46,470 nt of DNA from contig CAYONP010000041.1 of the NCBI GenBank assembly GCA_964405335.1, forward strand, positions 1 through 46,470. Reading direction: 5' to 3'. The notes beneath the pieces were generated by a model. It was not told the origin of the DNA. It made no database searches and saw nothing but the letters and a program-made list of their open reading frames with translations. A program made the position numbers and the translations under genes. Of the stretch, positions 1 to 6,944 are shown piece after piece. The stretch's first letter is position 1. Every line of letters starts with the position of its first letter. The DNA is from CAYONP01 sp964405335. Lineage in GTDB: Bacteria; Armatimonadota; UBA10988.

Positions 1-37
1 CCTACGCCACCCTGTCAACACGCCGGAGCGGCTGGAC

Positions 38-67
38 AGCACTGGCGGGCAAGCCGCCAGTGGCACC
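38..67. repeat. CACTGGCGG palindrome, copy 1
   Basis: Perfect 9-bp inverted repeat CACTGGCGG (40-48) / CCGCCAGTG (54-62) with a GCAAG loop, followed by GCACC. A near-identical copy lies at 2012-2041 and a diverged inverted copy at 1966-1993, so this is a dispersed REP-type palindrome. It sits before the first gene, probably behind a gene left of the window. Confidence 0.7.
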
Positions 68-101
68 AACCGCCGATGTCAACGATAAACTAACGCCTAT
101 G

Positions 102-138
102 GGGACGGACCCTTTTCCCCAAAAAATGGGTCCGTCCC
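102..138. repeat. GGGACGGACCC hairpin
   Basis: Perfect 11-bp inverted repeat GGGACGGACCC (102-112) / GGGTCCGTCCC (128-138) around a 15-nt loop containing CCCC and A6 tracts. Only one copy was seen. It could be a bidirectional terminator or another REP-like element. Nothing else was recognised in bases 1-229 apart from the palindrome at 38-67. Confidence 0.6.
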
Positions 139-229
139 TGTTTCGGTGTCGCAGTTGACACCGCCGGCCTGGGTTGGTATGCTGCGGTGGCTGGACAGCG
201 GCTCGTCGCGTTGCCCGATGGAGGAGAGG

Positions 230-475
230 ATGCCGGGCGGACCCGAACTGATCTGGATCCTCGTGATCTTGTTCCTGCTCTTCGGCGCCAAGAAGCTCCC
301 CGAGCTGGCCCGCTCGAGCGGCGAAGCACTGCGCGAGTTCAAGAAGGCAACCAAGGAGGCGATGAGCGAAGACGACTCGCCGTCGACGACCAAGGCCGCC
401 GCCAGCGTCGAGACGCCTCGCCGGCTTGAGCAACCGACCGAAGCGACCACCGAAACCACCTCGACCTCCGCCTAG
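230..475 (+). CDS. tatA: TatA/TatE-family twin-arginine translocase subunit
   Basis: 81-aa protein with the TatA plan: a short N-terminal membrane helix (about residues 4-18, ELIWILVILFLLF), the FG hinge followed by AKKLPELARSSGEALREFKKA, which forms the amphipathic helix, and a polar Ser/Thr/Glu-rich tail. TatA oligomerises to form the pore exporting folded proteins in Tat systems. ATG 230 is chosen because GGAGG at 220-224 sits 5 nt upstream and the helix then begins at the usual position; an in-frame ATG at 218 would add only four residues. No TatB or TatC is next to it, which is common because tatA genes are often unlinked. A TatB role cannot be excluded, but length and hinge favour TatA. 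Confidence 0.9.
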   Translation: MPGGPELIWILVILFLLFGAKKLPELARSSGEALREFKKATKEAMSEDDSPSTTKAAASVETPRRLEQPTEATTETTSTSA

Positions 476-547
476 CCGGCGCGCCGCTGCGACCACTCGT
501 GCTCTGGCTCCTCGCCCTGCTCAGCGCCTTGTCGCACGCCGCGGCAA

Positions 548-1939
548 ATGTCAGCCTACCGCCGGAGAGCGCGGTTGAGGCGAGTCGATAGCCTCCCCGG
601 CCTGCTGGCCGCGGTGGATGCCGGTCGCGACGAGCTGGTCGACATCTGGCAGCGACTGATCCGCATCCCCACCGTCAACACCGGCCTCGCGCCGACCGGC
701 CATGAGACGCCCTGCGCCGAGTTTGCCCGCGACCTGCTCCGCGCCGAGGGCGTCACCGCCGAGGTGGTCGAGTCGGCCCCCGGCCGGGGCAACCTGCTCG
801 CCGAGTACCGCGGCGGCGACGGCCCCACGCTGCTCTTGATGAGCCACCTCGACGTGGTCCCGCCAGGCGACGAGAGCCGCTGGACATTCCCACCCTTCAG
901 CGCCGAACTGCGCGACGGCTGGGTCTACGGCCGCGGCGCGAACGACTGCAAGAGCCTGGTCGCCGCCGAGCTCTACGTCCTGCTTCTGCTGGCCCGGCTG
1001 GGCGTCGCGCTGCCCGGCGCCGTGCGGCTGGCCGCCTGCGCCGACGAGGAAGCGGGCGGCGAGTATGGCTTCCGGTACCTCGCGGCGCATCATGCCGACC
1101 GGATCCGGGCCGACCTGGCGCTGAACGAGGGCGGCGGCTCGCTGGCGCGGCTGCGCGACGGCGGCCTCGGCTGCCTGGTGGCCTGCGGCGAGAAGGGGCG
1201 CCTGGAGGCCACCATCACGCTGTTCGGTCGCAGTCAGCATGCCTCGGCGCCCTGGCTGGCCGACAATCCGGTCGATCGACTGCCCGAGGTGCTCGGTCGC
1301 CTGGCCGGCTATCGGCCCGAGATCCGACTCGATCACGCCGGCGAGCAGTTCGCCGAAGTGCTGGGCATCTCGCCGCCGGCAGCCGCCGAGGTCGATCCGG
1401 TGCTGGCGCGCTTTGAGGAAACCCGCGCCGGCGATGTCAGCCGGTTGCGTGGACTGACGCGCATGACCTGGGTGCCGACCATGCTCGCCGCCAGCGAGAA
1501 GTCGAACGCCGTGCCCGACCGGGTGCGGGTCACCCTGGATGTCCGCACGCTGCCGGGCCAGACGCCCGAGTATGTCATGGGCGAGCTGAAGCACTGCCTG
1601 GGCGACCTGGCCGGCGTCGACGTACAACTGGCGGTGACCGCCGAGTGCAACGCCAGCCCGCTGACGCCATCGGTGGCCAGGCTGTTCGAGCGTGCCCTGG
1701 CGGCGCTCGGTGAGGGGCCGGTGCGCTGCCTGCCGAGCCTCTGCAGCGGGTTCACCGACGCGCGGTTGGTGCGCCCCCTGGCGGTACCAGTCTACGGCTT
1801 TGCCCCGTTGCCGCGTGAGACCGACCTGGACCGCTGCGGCTGCCACAACATCGACGAGCAGTTCCCGGTCGAGGCGGTGGTCTACCGCACCAAGGCGATG
1901 CTGGCCCTGGCCTGGATGCTCTGCGACGGCGAGGGGTGA
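548..1939 (+). CDS. M20-family metallopeptidase (ArgE/DapE/CPG2-like)
   Basis: Predicted di-zinc amidohydrolase or dipeptidase. Visible M20 motifs in order: SHLDVVPPGDE (first metal His/Asp), GRGANDCKS (bridging Asp), ADEEAGGEYG (catalytic Glu pair), NEGGGS, a dimerisation lid in the middle, and a late CGCHNIDEQF supplying the last metal His. Substrate is not predictable; acylamino acids or dipeptides are typical. The start is uncertain: ATG 548 has no obvious ribosome site, while TTG 575 lies 5 nt after GGAGAG (564-569) and would remove nine basic residues. A second frame just upstream (GTG 499 to TAG 589) encodes a signal-peptide-like stretch that does not join this frame. Downstream are palindromes, then a convergent receiver gene. 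Confidence 0.85.
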   Translation: MSAYRRRARLRRVDSLPGLLAAVDAGRDELVDIWQRLIRIPTVNTGLAPTGHETPCAEFARDLLRAEGVTAEVVESAPGRGNLLAEYRGGDGPTLLLMSHLDVVPPGDESRWTFPPFSAELRDGWVYGRGANDCKSLVAAELYVLLLLARLGVALPGAVRLAACADEEAGGEYGFRYLAAHHADRIRADLALNEGGGSLARLRDGGLGCLVACGEKGRLEATITLFGRSQHASAPWLADNPVDRLPEVLGRLAGYRPEIRLDHAGEQFAEVLGISPPAAAEVDPVLARFEETRAGDVSRLRGLTRMTWVPTMLAASEKSNAVPDRVRVTLDVRTLPGQTPEYVMGELKHCLGDLAGVDVQLAVTAECNASPLTPSVARLFERALAALGEGPVRCLPSLCSGFTDARLVRPLAVPVYGFAPLPRETDLDRCGCHNIDEQFPVEAVVYRTKAMLALAWMLCDGEG

Positions 1940-1965
1940 GTTGGCCGTCGCCCCGAGGCGGCGTG

Positions 1966-1993
1966 TGCCACTGCCGGCTTGCCCGCCGGTGCC
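1966..1993. repeat. Diverged, inverted copy of the CACTGGCGG palindrome
   Basis: TGCCACTGCCGGCTTGCCCG followed by CCGGTGCC matches the reverse complement of the palindrome at 38-67 with few differences. It lies 27 bp after the M20 peptidase stop and 18 bp before the next copy, in the convergent gap between two genes. Confidence 0.55.
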
Positions 1994-2011
1994 ATCGGTC
2001 GGGCTCGTCGG

Positions 2012-2041
2012 CAGCACTGGCGGGCACGCCGCCAGTGGCAC
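2012..2041. repeat. CACTGGCGG palindrome, copy 2
   Basis: CACTGGCGG (2015-2023) / CCGCCAGTG (2029-2037) with GCACG loop, nearly identical to 38-67 including flanking GCA/GCACC. With the diverged copy at 1966-1993 it fills the convergent gap between the M20 peptidase and the receiver gene, so it may act as a two-way terminator. Confidence 0.7.
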
Positions 2042-2074
2042 CGGACAGTGTTTTCAAGCGCCTGCGCAGCGGCC

Positions 2075-2449
2075 TTAGGCGCTGAGCTTGACGGTCGTCT
2101 CGCGGCGGTCGAGGGCGTCGAGGAGCTGGTCGACGTAGAGCGGTTTCTCGAGCACGGCGATGATGTTCGGATGCCGGCGCAGCTCGTCCTCGTCGGCGAC
2201 GAAGGCGCTGAGGACGATCACCGGTAGCGTCGCCTCGCGGTCGTTCTCGCGCAACCAGCGGAGCACGTCGTAGCCGGTCATGCGGGGCATGACCAGATCG
2301 AGAATCAGGACATCGACCTTCGCGGCGGCGAGCGCCGCGATCACCCCCACGCCGTCGGCGACCTCGAGTGGCTGGTGTCCCGCCTCGGTAAGCGAGACGT
2401 TGAGCGCGTGTCGGACCAGCAGATCGTCGTCGGCAATCAACACCTGCAT
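2075..2449 (-). CDS. Single-domain response regulator (CheY-like receiver)
   Basis: 124-aa stand-alone receiver domain. It has the acidic pocket Asp7-Asp8-Asp9, phospho-acceptor Asp51 (LILDLVMPRMTG), Ser81 as the conserved switch hydroxyl and Lys102 (EKP), all at normal spacing. No output domain is present, so it must act by protein contact or as a phosphorelay intermediate. ATG 2449 follows GGAG with 8-nt spacing. It lies 201 bp downstream of, and on the same strand as, an OmpR-type regulator; no kinase is adjacent. The closest kinase-like genes in the window are at 6.9 and 43.7 kb, the first of which lacks its phospho-histidine. Partner kinase unknown. Confidence 0.9.
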   Translation of the reverse strand: MQVLIADDDLLVRHALNVSLTEAGHQPLEVADGVGVIAALAAAKVDVLILDLVMPRMTGYDVLRWLRENDREATLPVIVLSAFVADEDELRRHPNIIAVLEKPLYVDQLLDALDRRETTVKLSA

Positions 2450-2650
2450 CGGTCATCTCCGCCGGTCGCGAACGGCAACGCGGCCGGCCGGTCAAGACCT
2501 GCGCCGAGACCCGTGGGCAGTCGGGCGAGCAGACCCGCGGCCCACCTTCGCGCAGCATATCCACGAGTCGTTACGAGATCGTGTCTCGCAGGTTGATGAT
2601 GCATTGTCGCCGGACCGAGGCATGCCCCAAATGGGCCATTTCACCAGCAA

Positions 2651-3358
2651 TCAAGCGTCCAGAATGGCATTGCTTAATATATAGCCACGAAACCTGCGGG
2701 TCTCGAGGTACTCGCCCAGGCCGCCGGCGGCGTCGAGCTTTTTGCGGATGCGGTAGATGTGGACTTCGAGGGTCTTCGATTCGCTCTCGAGATCGCCGTC
2801 CCAGACCAGAGCGCTGAGGCGGTCTTTCGACATCAGCGTGCCGATGTTCTCGCACAGGGCGGCGAGCAGGTCGAACTCCTTGCCGGGAAACTCGACCGGC
2901 TCGCCGCGCAGGGCGACGCCCTGGCTACGCAGATCGATCTCGATCGGCCCGTACTGCCGCGTCGGCTCGCGGTCGGCCTGCCGGCGGTCGAGGTCGACGC
3001 GGCGCAATGCGGCCCGGATGCGGCCGATCACCGACTCACGGACGAACGGCTTGGTGACGTAGTCGTCGGCGCCGGCTTCCAGCCCGACAATCTCGTCGTA
3101 GAGCTGATTGCGGGCGGTGATCATGATGATCGGGATGGCCGAGAACGAGCGGATGCGGCGGCACATCTCGATGCCGTCGACTTCGGGCATCATGAGGTCG
3201 AGGGTGACCAGGTCAAACGGCTCGCGCCGCAGCATGGCGATGCCTTCTTCGGCGTTGTAGGCCTCGTCGACCTCGAACTGCGCTGCGTGGAGCATGATTC
3301 GGAGGAGTTCGCGACTGCTCGCATCGTCGTCGACGATCAGGATGCGTTGCCCGCTCAT
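2651..3358 (-). CDS. OmpR/PhoB-family response regulator
   Basis: 235-aa two-domain transcription regulator. Receiver residues about 1-120: Asp10-12 acidic cluster, Asp54 phospho-acceptor (VTLDLMMPEVDG), Thr81 and Lys103 (YVTKPF). Residues about 135-230 form a winged-helix trans_reg_C domain, with FDLLAALCENIGTLMSKDRL and EVHIYRIRKKLDAAG as the recognition-helix region and RGYIL wing. Expected role: DNA-binding regulator driven by a sensor kinase. An 86-aa two-helix membrane protein lies 21 bp upstream on the same strand and is probably co-transcribed. No histidine kinase is adjacent, so this is an orphan by position. The closing ETRRFRGYIL is somewhat degenerate but complete. Confidence 0.93.
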   Translation of the reverse strand: MSGQRILIVDDDASSRELLRIMLHAAQFEVDEAYNAEEGIAMLRREPFDLVTLDLMMPEVDGIEMCRRIRSFSAIPIIMITARNQLYDEIVGLEAGADDYVTKPFVRESVIGRIRAALRRVDLDRRQADREPTRQYGPIEIDLRSQGVALRGEPVEFPGKEFDLLAALCENIGTLMSKDRLSALVWDGDLESESKTLEVHIYRIRKKLDAAGGLGEYLETRRFRGYILSNAILDA

Positions 3359-3379
3359 CTGCTTCTCGGTGAGACAGAG

Positions 3380-3640
3380 CTACCCGGTGCCGGCTGCATC
3401 CAACACGCGCAGCGCGAGTTGCCGGGCCCACAGCCCAAGCCCCACGAGCAACCAACTGGCCACGGTCATGGTCGCAAAGCTGCGTGTCGCGTCGCCCCAC
3501 GAGCGGGCCAGCGGCTCATCCCCCAGCTCTGCCGCGACGCCCCGCTGCCACCAGCACACGCCGGCTGCCAGCGGTAGGCCGGCCATCCAGAGCACGAGCA
3601 GGACCTTCAACCACGCCAAGGCCGCGCCAAAAACTGCCAT
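3380..3640 (-). CDS. Small two-helix membrane protein, unknown function
   Basis: 86 aa with two predicted membrane helices: about residues 8-30 (ALAWLKVLLVLWMAGLPLAA) and about 56-74 (FATMTVASWLLVGLGLWA). The segment between them is charged (AAELGDEPLARSWGDA). I do not recognise the family. It starts 63 bp after the isomerase-like gene on the same strand and ends 21 bp before the OmpR regulator, so it may be the first gene of a short operon with that regulator. A sensory or accessory role is possible but not shown. Hydrophobicity pattern and spacing support a real gene; there is no catalytic motif. Confidence 0.6.
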   Translation of the reverse strand: MAVFGAALAWLKVLLVLWMAGLPLAAGVCWWQRGVAAELGDEPLARSWGDATRSFATMTVASWLLVGLGLWARQLALRVLDAAGTG

Positions 3641-3703
3641 CGGACCGGCCTCGCCCCGAACACCACTGACATGTTAACGCCGGCGCGCCTGCGCCGCAAC
3701 GGA

Positions 3704-4702
3704 TCAGCCCTTGCGCAGATCCTCGTAGACCGTCAGGTCATAGCCGATGCCGACCGAGTCGAGCACGCGGCACAACGCTCGGAGCGCCACGCCGAAACCG
3801 TCGGGGCCGCTGAAGCCACCGAACTGCCCGCCGCCCTTGACGTGCGGCTCAAGGTCGACGAACACGCCGGGCAGCCCCCACTCGCGGCAGGCCGCCGTCC
3901 AGGCCGGCAACTGCCGCTTCACATCGGCGAAGATGCGCGCATAGCCGCTGCTGCCGCGATCGCACGGCACAAACCGCGAGAGCATCTCCTCGTCGACATG
4001 GCCGACGAAGGTCTCGTCGTCGCGGCGCAGATAGTCCTTGACGTGAATCCAGCCGATCCCCTCGCGCATCGCCAGGTACTGTTCATAAACCTGTTCGGTG
4101 GTGTAGCCCTGGCAGGCGATGTTGGCGCCGTCGAAGACGAGCAGCAGCCGGGGATGGTCGACGGCCTCGAACAGCGCCATCTCGAGCTCGCCGTTGCGGC
4201 CGACCAGGTTGGCCTCGACCTCGAGCCCGAAGAACAGGTCGGCCGCATGGCAGGCCACGCAGATCGCCCGCAACTGCTCGGCGGCGCGGTCGACATGGTC
4301 GTACGGATCGTCGTCCTTGGGCGGGTAGAAGCTGAACCCGCGAATCAGCTTGGTCTCGAACGCCTGGGCCAGCTCGATCGCGTGGGCCACCTCGCCGGCG
4401 AGGTACTCCTCGAACGGTACATAGCGGTTGCTCGTGCCATCGTCGAAATCGAGCAGCTTGACCTTGCCGATGGGCGAGCCGAGCGTGGCCACCCGCACCT
4501 CGAACTCACGGTGCAGCTCGACCAGCGCGCCGACCTCGTCGTCGGTCAGGCTCATGACGTTCTTCACCCCGCCGCCGAGGTCGACAAAGCGTGGAGAGTA
4601 CCAGCTCACGCCCAGCGCGCGGAGCATGGTCAACTGCGCCTCGGCTCGCTTCGAGACCGGGCCCTCGTCGGCCAGCCCACTGAGCACCACCTGCTCGCCC
4701 AT
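3704..4702 (-). CDS. Sugar phosphate isomerase/epimerase-like TIM-barrel protein
   Basis: 332 aa, resembling the xylose-isomerase-like/AP-endonuclease-2 TIM-barrel fold. Visible strands and motif residues: GFSFYPPKDDD, FFGLEVEANLVG (metal-ligand-type Glu), LLLVFDGANIACQG, GWIHVKDYLR (His-Lys-Asp) and a late VFVDLEPHVKGGG with Glu-Pro-His. These match the usual Glu/Asp/His metal shell of the family, suggesting an isomerase, epimerase or dehydratase acting on a sugar or polyol. No signal peptide, so cytoplasmic. It starts 6 bp after the GpmI-like fusion gene and is almost certainly in its operon. Exact substrate unknown. Confidence 0.8.
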   Translation of the reverse strand: MGEQVVLSGLADEGPVSKRAEAQLTMLRALGVSWYSPRFVDLGGGVKNVMSLTDDEVGALVELHREFEVRVATLGSPIGKVKLLDFDDGTSNRYVPFEEYLAGEVAHAIELAQAFETKLIRGFSFYPPKDDDPYDHVDRAAEQLRAICVACHAADLFFGLEVEANLVGRNGELEMALFEAVDHPRLLLVFDGANIACQGYTTEQVYEQYLAMREGIGWIHVKDYLRRDDETFVGHVDEEMLSRFVPCDRGSSGYARIFADVKRQLPAWTAACREWGLPGVFVDLEPHVKGGGQFGGFSGPDGFGVALRALCRVLDSVGIGYDLTVYEDLRKG

Positions 4703-4708
4703 GCCAAC

Positions 4709-6784
4709 TCACTCCTTGCCCGCGCGACGACCGGCCGCAGGCAGTGCCGAGAGCAGTCGGATCGCCTCCGCCTCGGACAGCCGCTGCAGCCGCTCGAGAA
4801 AGTCCAGCTCGTCATTGGCCAACTGTTCGAGCACCACCGCGCCCTGCGGATCGAGGTTGCGCGCCGCCAACTCGGCCAGGATGCGGTACGACTCGAGCTC
4901 CTCTTTGATCGCCAGGTCGAGCACCTCGAGCGGGCTCAGGCCGGGCGACGGTCGCGGCGCCGGATCGAACCGACCGGCCGTCGGCTCGTCCGAGCCGGGC
5001 GCGAGCAGCGCGCGCCGGCGTTCGAGCCCGCGGAGCCGCTCGGCCTCGCCGGCGGCCAGATGCCGATAGAGCGCCGCCGCATCGAGGTCGGTCGCCGCGG
5101 CCGCCGCGGCGGTGTAATAGTCGCGGGCCAGCTCCTCGGCCACGATGGCCATGCCCAGCGCCTCGACCGCGTCGATCTCGACCGGCGCCGCGCCCGTCTC
5201 GCCGCGCTCCTCCGGCGCCGCCGGATGCAGGTACGCGAGCAGGTCGATGCCGGTCATGTGCTGGCAGATGTCGAGGTGCAGCATGGCCAGCACCGTCGGC
5301 GCGAGATCGGCCAGACCGGCCTGCTCGAGGCCCTGGAACTGGTAGCCCTTCAGGCGGTCGTCGATCACCACCAGCGGCACGCGGTTGGCCGTGTGCGCTG
5401 GGCTCGGCCGCGCGCTGTTCGGCGTCTCGAGCTGCTCGACGTTGCCGTAACAGGCGGTCAGCAGCATCGACGCCCCGGCGCGGCGGGCGGCGCGGACCAG
5501 TTGCGGCAGCACCGCATCGAGCGCCTCGACCGCGGCGCGCGCCGTCTCGGGCTGACCGCGATGGCCGGCCAGATCGGCGTTGGTGTAGTCGACCACAATC
5601 AGATCAGCCGCCGCCTGGTCGAGCAGCTCGACGGCCTGTTCGGTCAACTCGCGAGCCAGCCGTTCGGGTCGCTCGACAATCTCGTGCAGCGGCGGCGAGG
5701 GCAAGACGAAGCTGCTCACCGTCTCGGGCCCGACGCCGGCCTGCAGCGGCTCGAGGTGATCGGCCGCGGCTGACTCGCAAAGCAGGGCGACGCGCTTGCC
5801 GGCGGCCGCCAGCTCGCGCGAGAGGGTGCAGCGCGGCGGCTCGGCCGGGAAGGCGACCGGGCAGCCGAGCCGCTCGAGCGTGCGATGCCCGGCCAGGCCG
5901 ATCACCCGCGGCGCCGGCCAATCCTCGCGGGCGAACCCGTCGAACGCCGGGTCGGCCAGCGCGCGGAGCAGGCGCTCGATGCCGCGGAGCTGGTGGCAGA
6001 AGCAGAGCACTTGGTCGCCCGGCCGGACGCAGCCCAGCGGCAGGCCGTCGGTGCCCAGCACGACGGTGGGTGAGAGATCGGCGTCGTCCTCGCCGCGGCT
6101 GTAGCCCGACTGGATGGCCTGGATGGCGGTCGGCGCCAACCGGCCGGCGCCGAGCACCATCGCGCCGTAGGCCCGCTCCAGCGGCTCCCAGCTCGACACG
6201 CCGGGCAGGGCATAGTTGCGGCCCATCAGCGTGGCCACCCGGCCCACGCCGGTGCGCATCATCTCGGCGGCAAAGCGCGCCAGGTAGTTCATGCCGCTGC
6301 GCGGCGGCGTGTCATAGCCGTCGAGCACCGCGTGGATGAACACCTGCTCGCCGGCCACGCCGGATTCGGCCAGCAGGTGCAGCAGCTCGAAGTAATGCGC
6401 CTCGCTCGAGACCACCTCGCCGTTCGAGACCAGGCCGACCAGGTGGAGCCGGCCGTCGCCGTCCCGCAGCCTGGCGATCATCTCGCGCAGGACCGGGTTA
6501 GCGTTGAAGCTGCCGTCGTCGATGGCGGCCCCGATCAACTGCTGCGCCTGTGCCACCGGCCGGCCCGCGGCGAGCGTGGCAAACCCCGCCGGACCGCTGC
6601 CGACCGTGCCGGCCGGCAAGCCGACCGCCTCGCCGGCGGCCTCGAGCACGAGGTGTGGATAGGCCTCCTCGAGCTGGTCGTAGTTCGGCGTCTCGGCGGC
6701 GACAATGGCGTTGCCGCGCGCCTCGGGCCGGTAGCCCCAGCCGTCGAACACCACCAGCAGCACCGGGCCGTCGGACTCACTCAT
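4709..6784 (-). CDS. GpmI-like phosphoglycerate mutase pseudoenzyme fused to rubrerythrin-like helices
   Basis: 691 aa. Residues about 1-525 align with cofactor-independent phosphoglycerate mutase: VVFDGWGYR (metal Asp14), AGEAVGLPAG, NANPVLREMI, DGYDTPPRS, ADLAGHRG, AHTANRVP. Key catalytic positions are altered: the family MGNSEVGH reads VGSGPAGF, so the phospho-serine is Gly64; VHSHEDH reads VVSSEAHY; the NFRADR arginines are lost; and TADHGNAEQ reads TACYGNVEQ, losing a metal Asp and His. Residues about 540-675 hold two helical hairpins like rubrerythrin/ferritin (AIVAEELARDYYTAAA, then AIKEELESYRILAELAA), but the ExxH metal motifs read EAER and ELDF. Glycolytic activity is therefore unlikely; a binding or regulatory role is inferred. 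Start ATG 6784 preferred over GTG 6808. The next gene begins 6 bp later. Confidence 0.8.
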   Translation of the reverse strand: MSESDGPVLLVVFDGWGYRPEARGNAIVAAETPNYDQLEEAYPHLVLEAAGEAVGLPAGTVGSGPAGFATLAAGRPVAQAQQLIGAAIDDGSFNANPVLREMIARLRDGDGRLHLVGLVSNGEVVSSEAHYFELLHLLAESGVAGEQVFIHAVLDGYDTPPRSGMNYLARFAAEMMRTGVGRVATLMGRNYALPGVSSWEPLERAYGAMVLGAGRLAPTAIQAIQSGYSRGEDDADLSPTVVLGTDGLPLGCVRPGDQVLCFCHQLRGIERLLRALADPAFDGFAREDWPAPRVIGLAGHRTLERLGCPVAFPAEPPRCTLSRELAAAGKRVALLCESAAADHLEPLQAGVGPETVSSFVLPSPPLHEIVERPERLARELTEQAVELLDQAAADLIVVDYTNADLAGHRGQPETARAAVEALDAVLPQLVRAARRAGASMLLTACYGNVEQLETPNSARPSPAHTANRVPLVVIDDRLKGYQFQGLEQAGLADLAPTVLAMLHLDICQHMTGIDLLAYLHPAAPEERGETGAAPVEIDAVEALGMAIVAEELARDYYTAAAAAATDLDAAALYRHLAAGEAERLRGLERRRALLAPGSDEPTAGRFDPAPRPSPGLSPLEVLDLAIKEELESYRILAELAARNLDPQGAVVLEQLANDELDFLERLQRLSEAEAIRLLSALPAAGRRAGKE

Positions 6785-6857
6785 GCAACTGCCCACGCCA
6801 ACCCGCACCGCGGGCAGTCTAGCCGCGCCCCGGCCGCCCTGTCAAACCTGCGACTCA

Positions 6858-6941
6858 CGGGGTCAGATCCCAGAATCAACCGGAGAATGACAAGCTGACG
6901 CCGAATCGTCATCGATCGCGTGATTTTGAGACCTGACCCCG
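6858..6941. repeat. GGGGTCAG-ended intergenic element A
   Basis: 84-bp element with inverted ends CGGGGTCAG (6858-6866) and CTGACCCCG (6933-6941). Read on the minus strand, its core starts AATCACGCGATCGATGACG and is related to elements at 14542 and 19826. It lies between the receiver-GAF-kinase gene (3' end) and the GpmI-like gene (5' end), where it could separate two minus-strand transcription units. Probably a REP/MITE-like non-autonomous repeat. Confidence 0.7.
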
Positions 6942-6944
6942 GGA

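Noticed and set aside
3671..5773. 700-codon plus-strand open frame
   Set aside because: Antisense shadow of the isomerase and GpmI-like genes; His/Arg/Gln-rich low-complexity product with no domain pattern.
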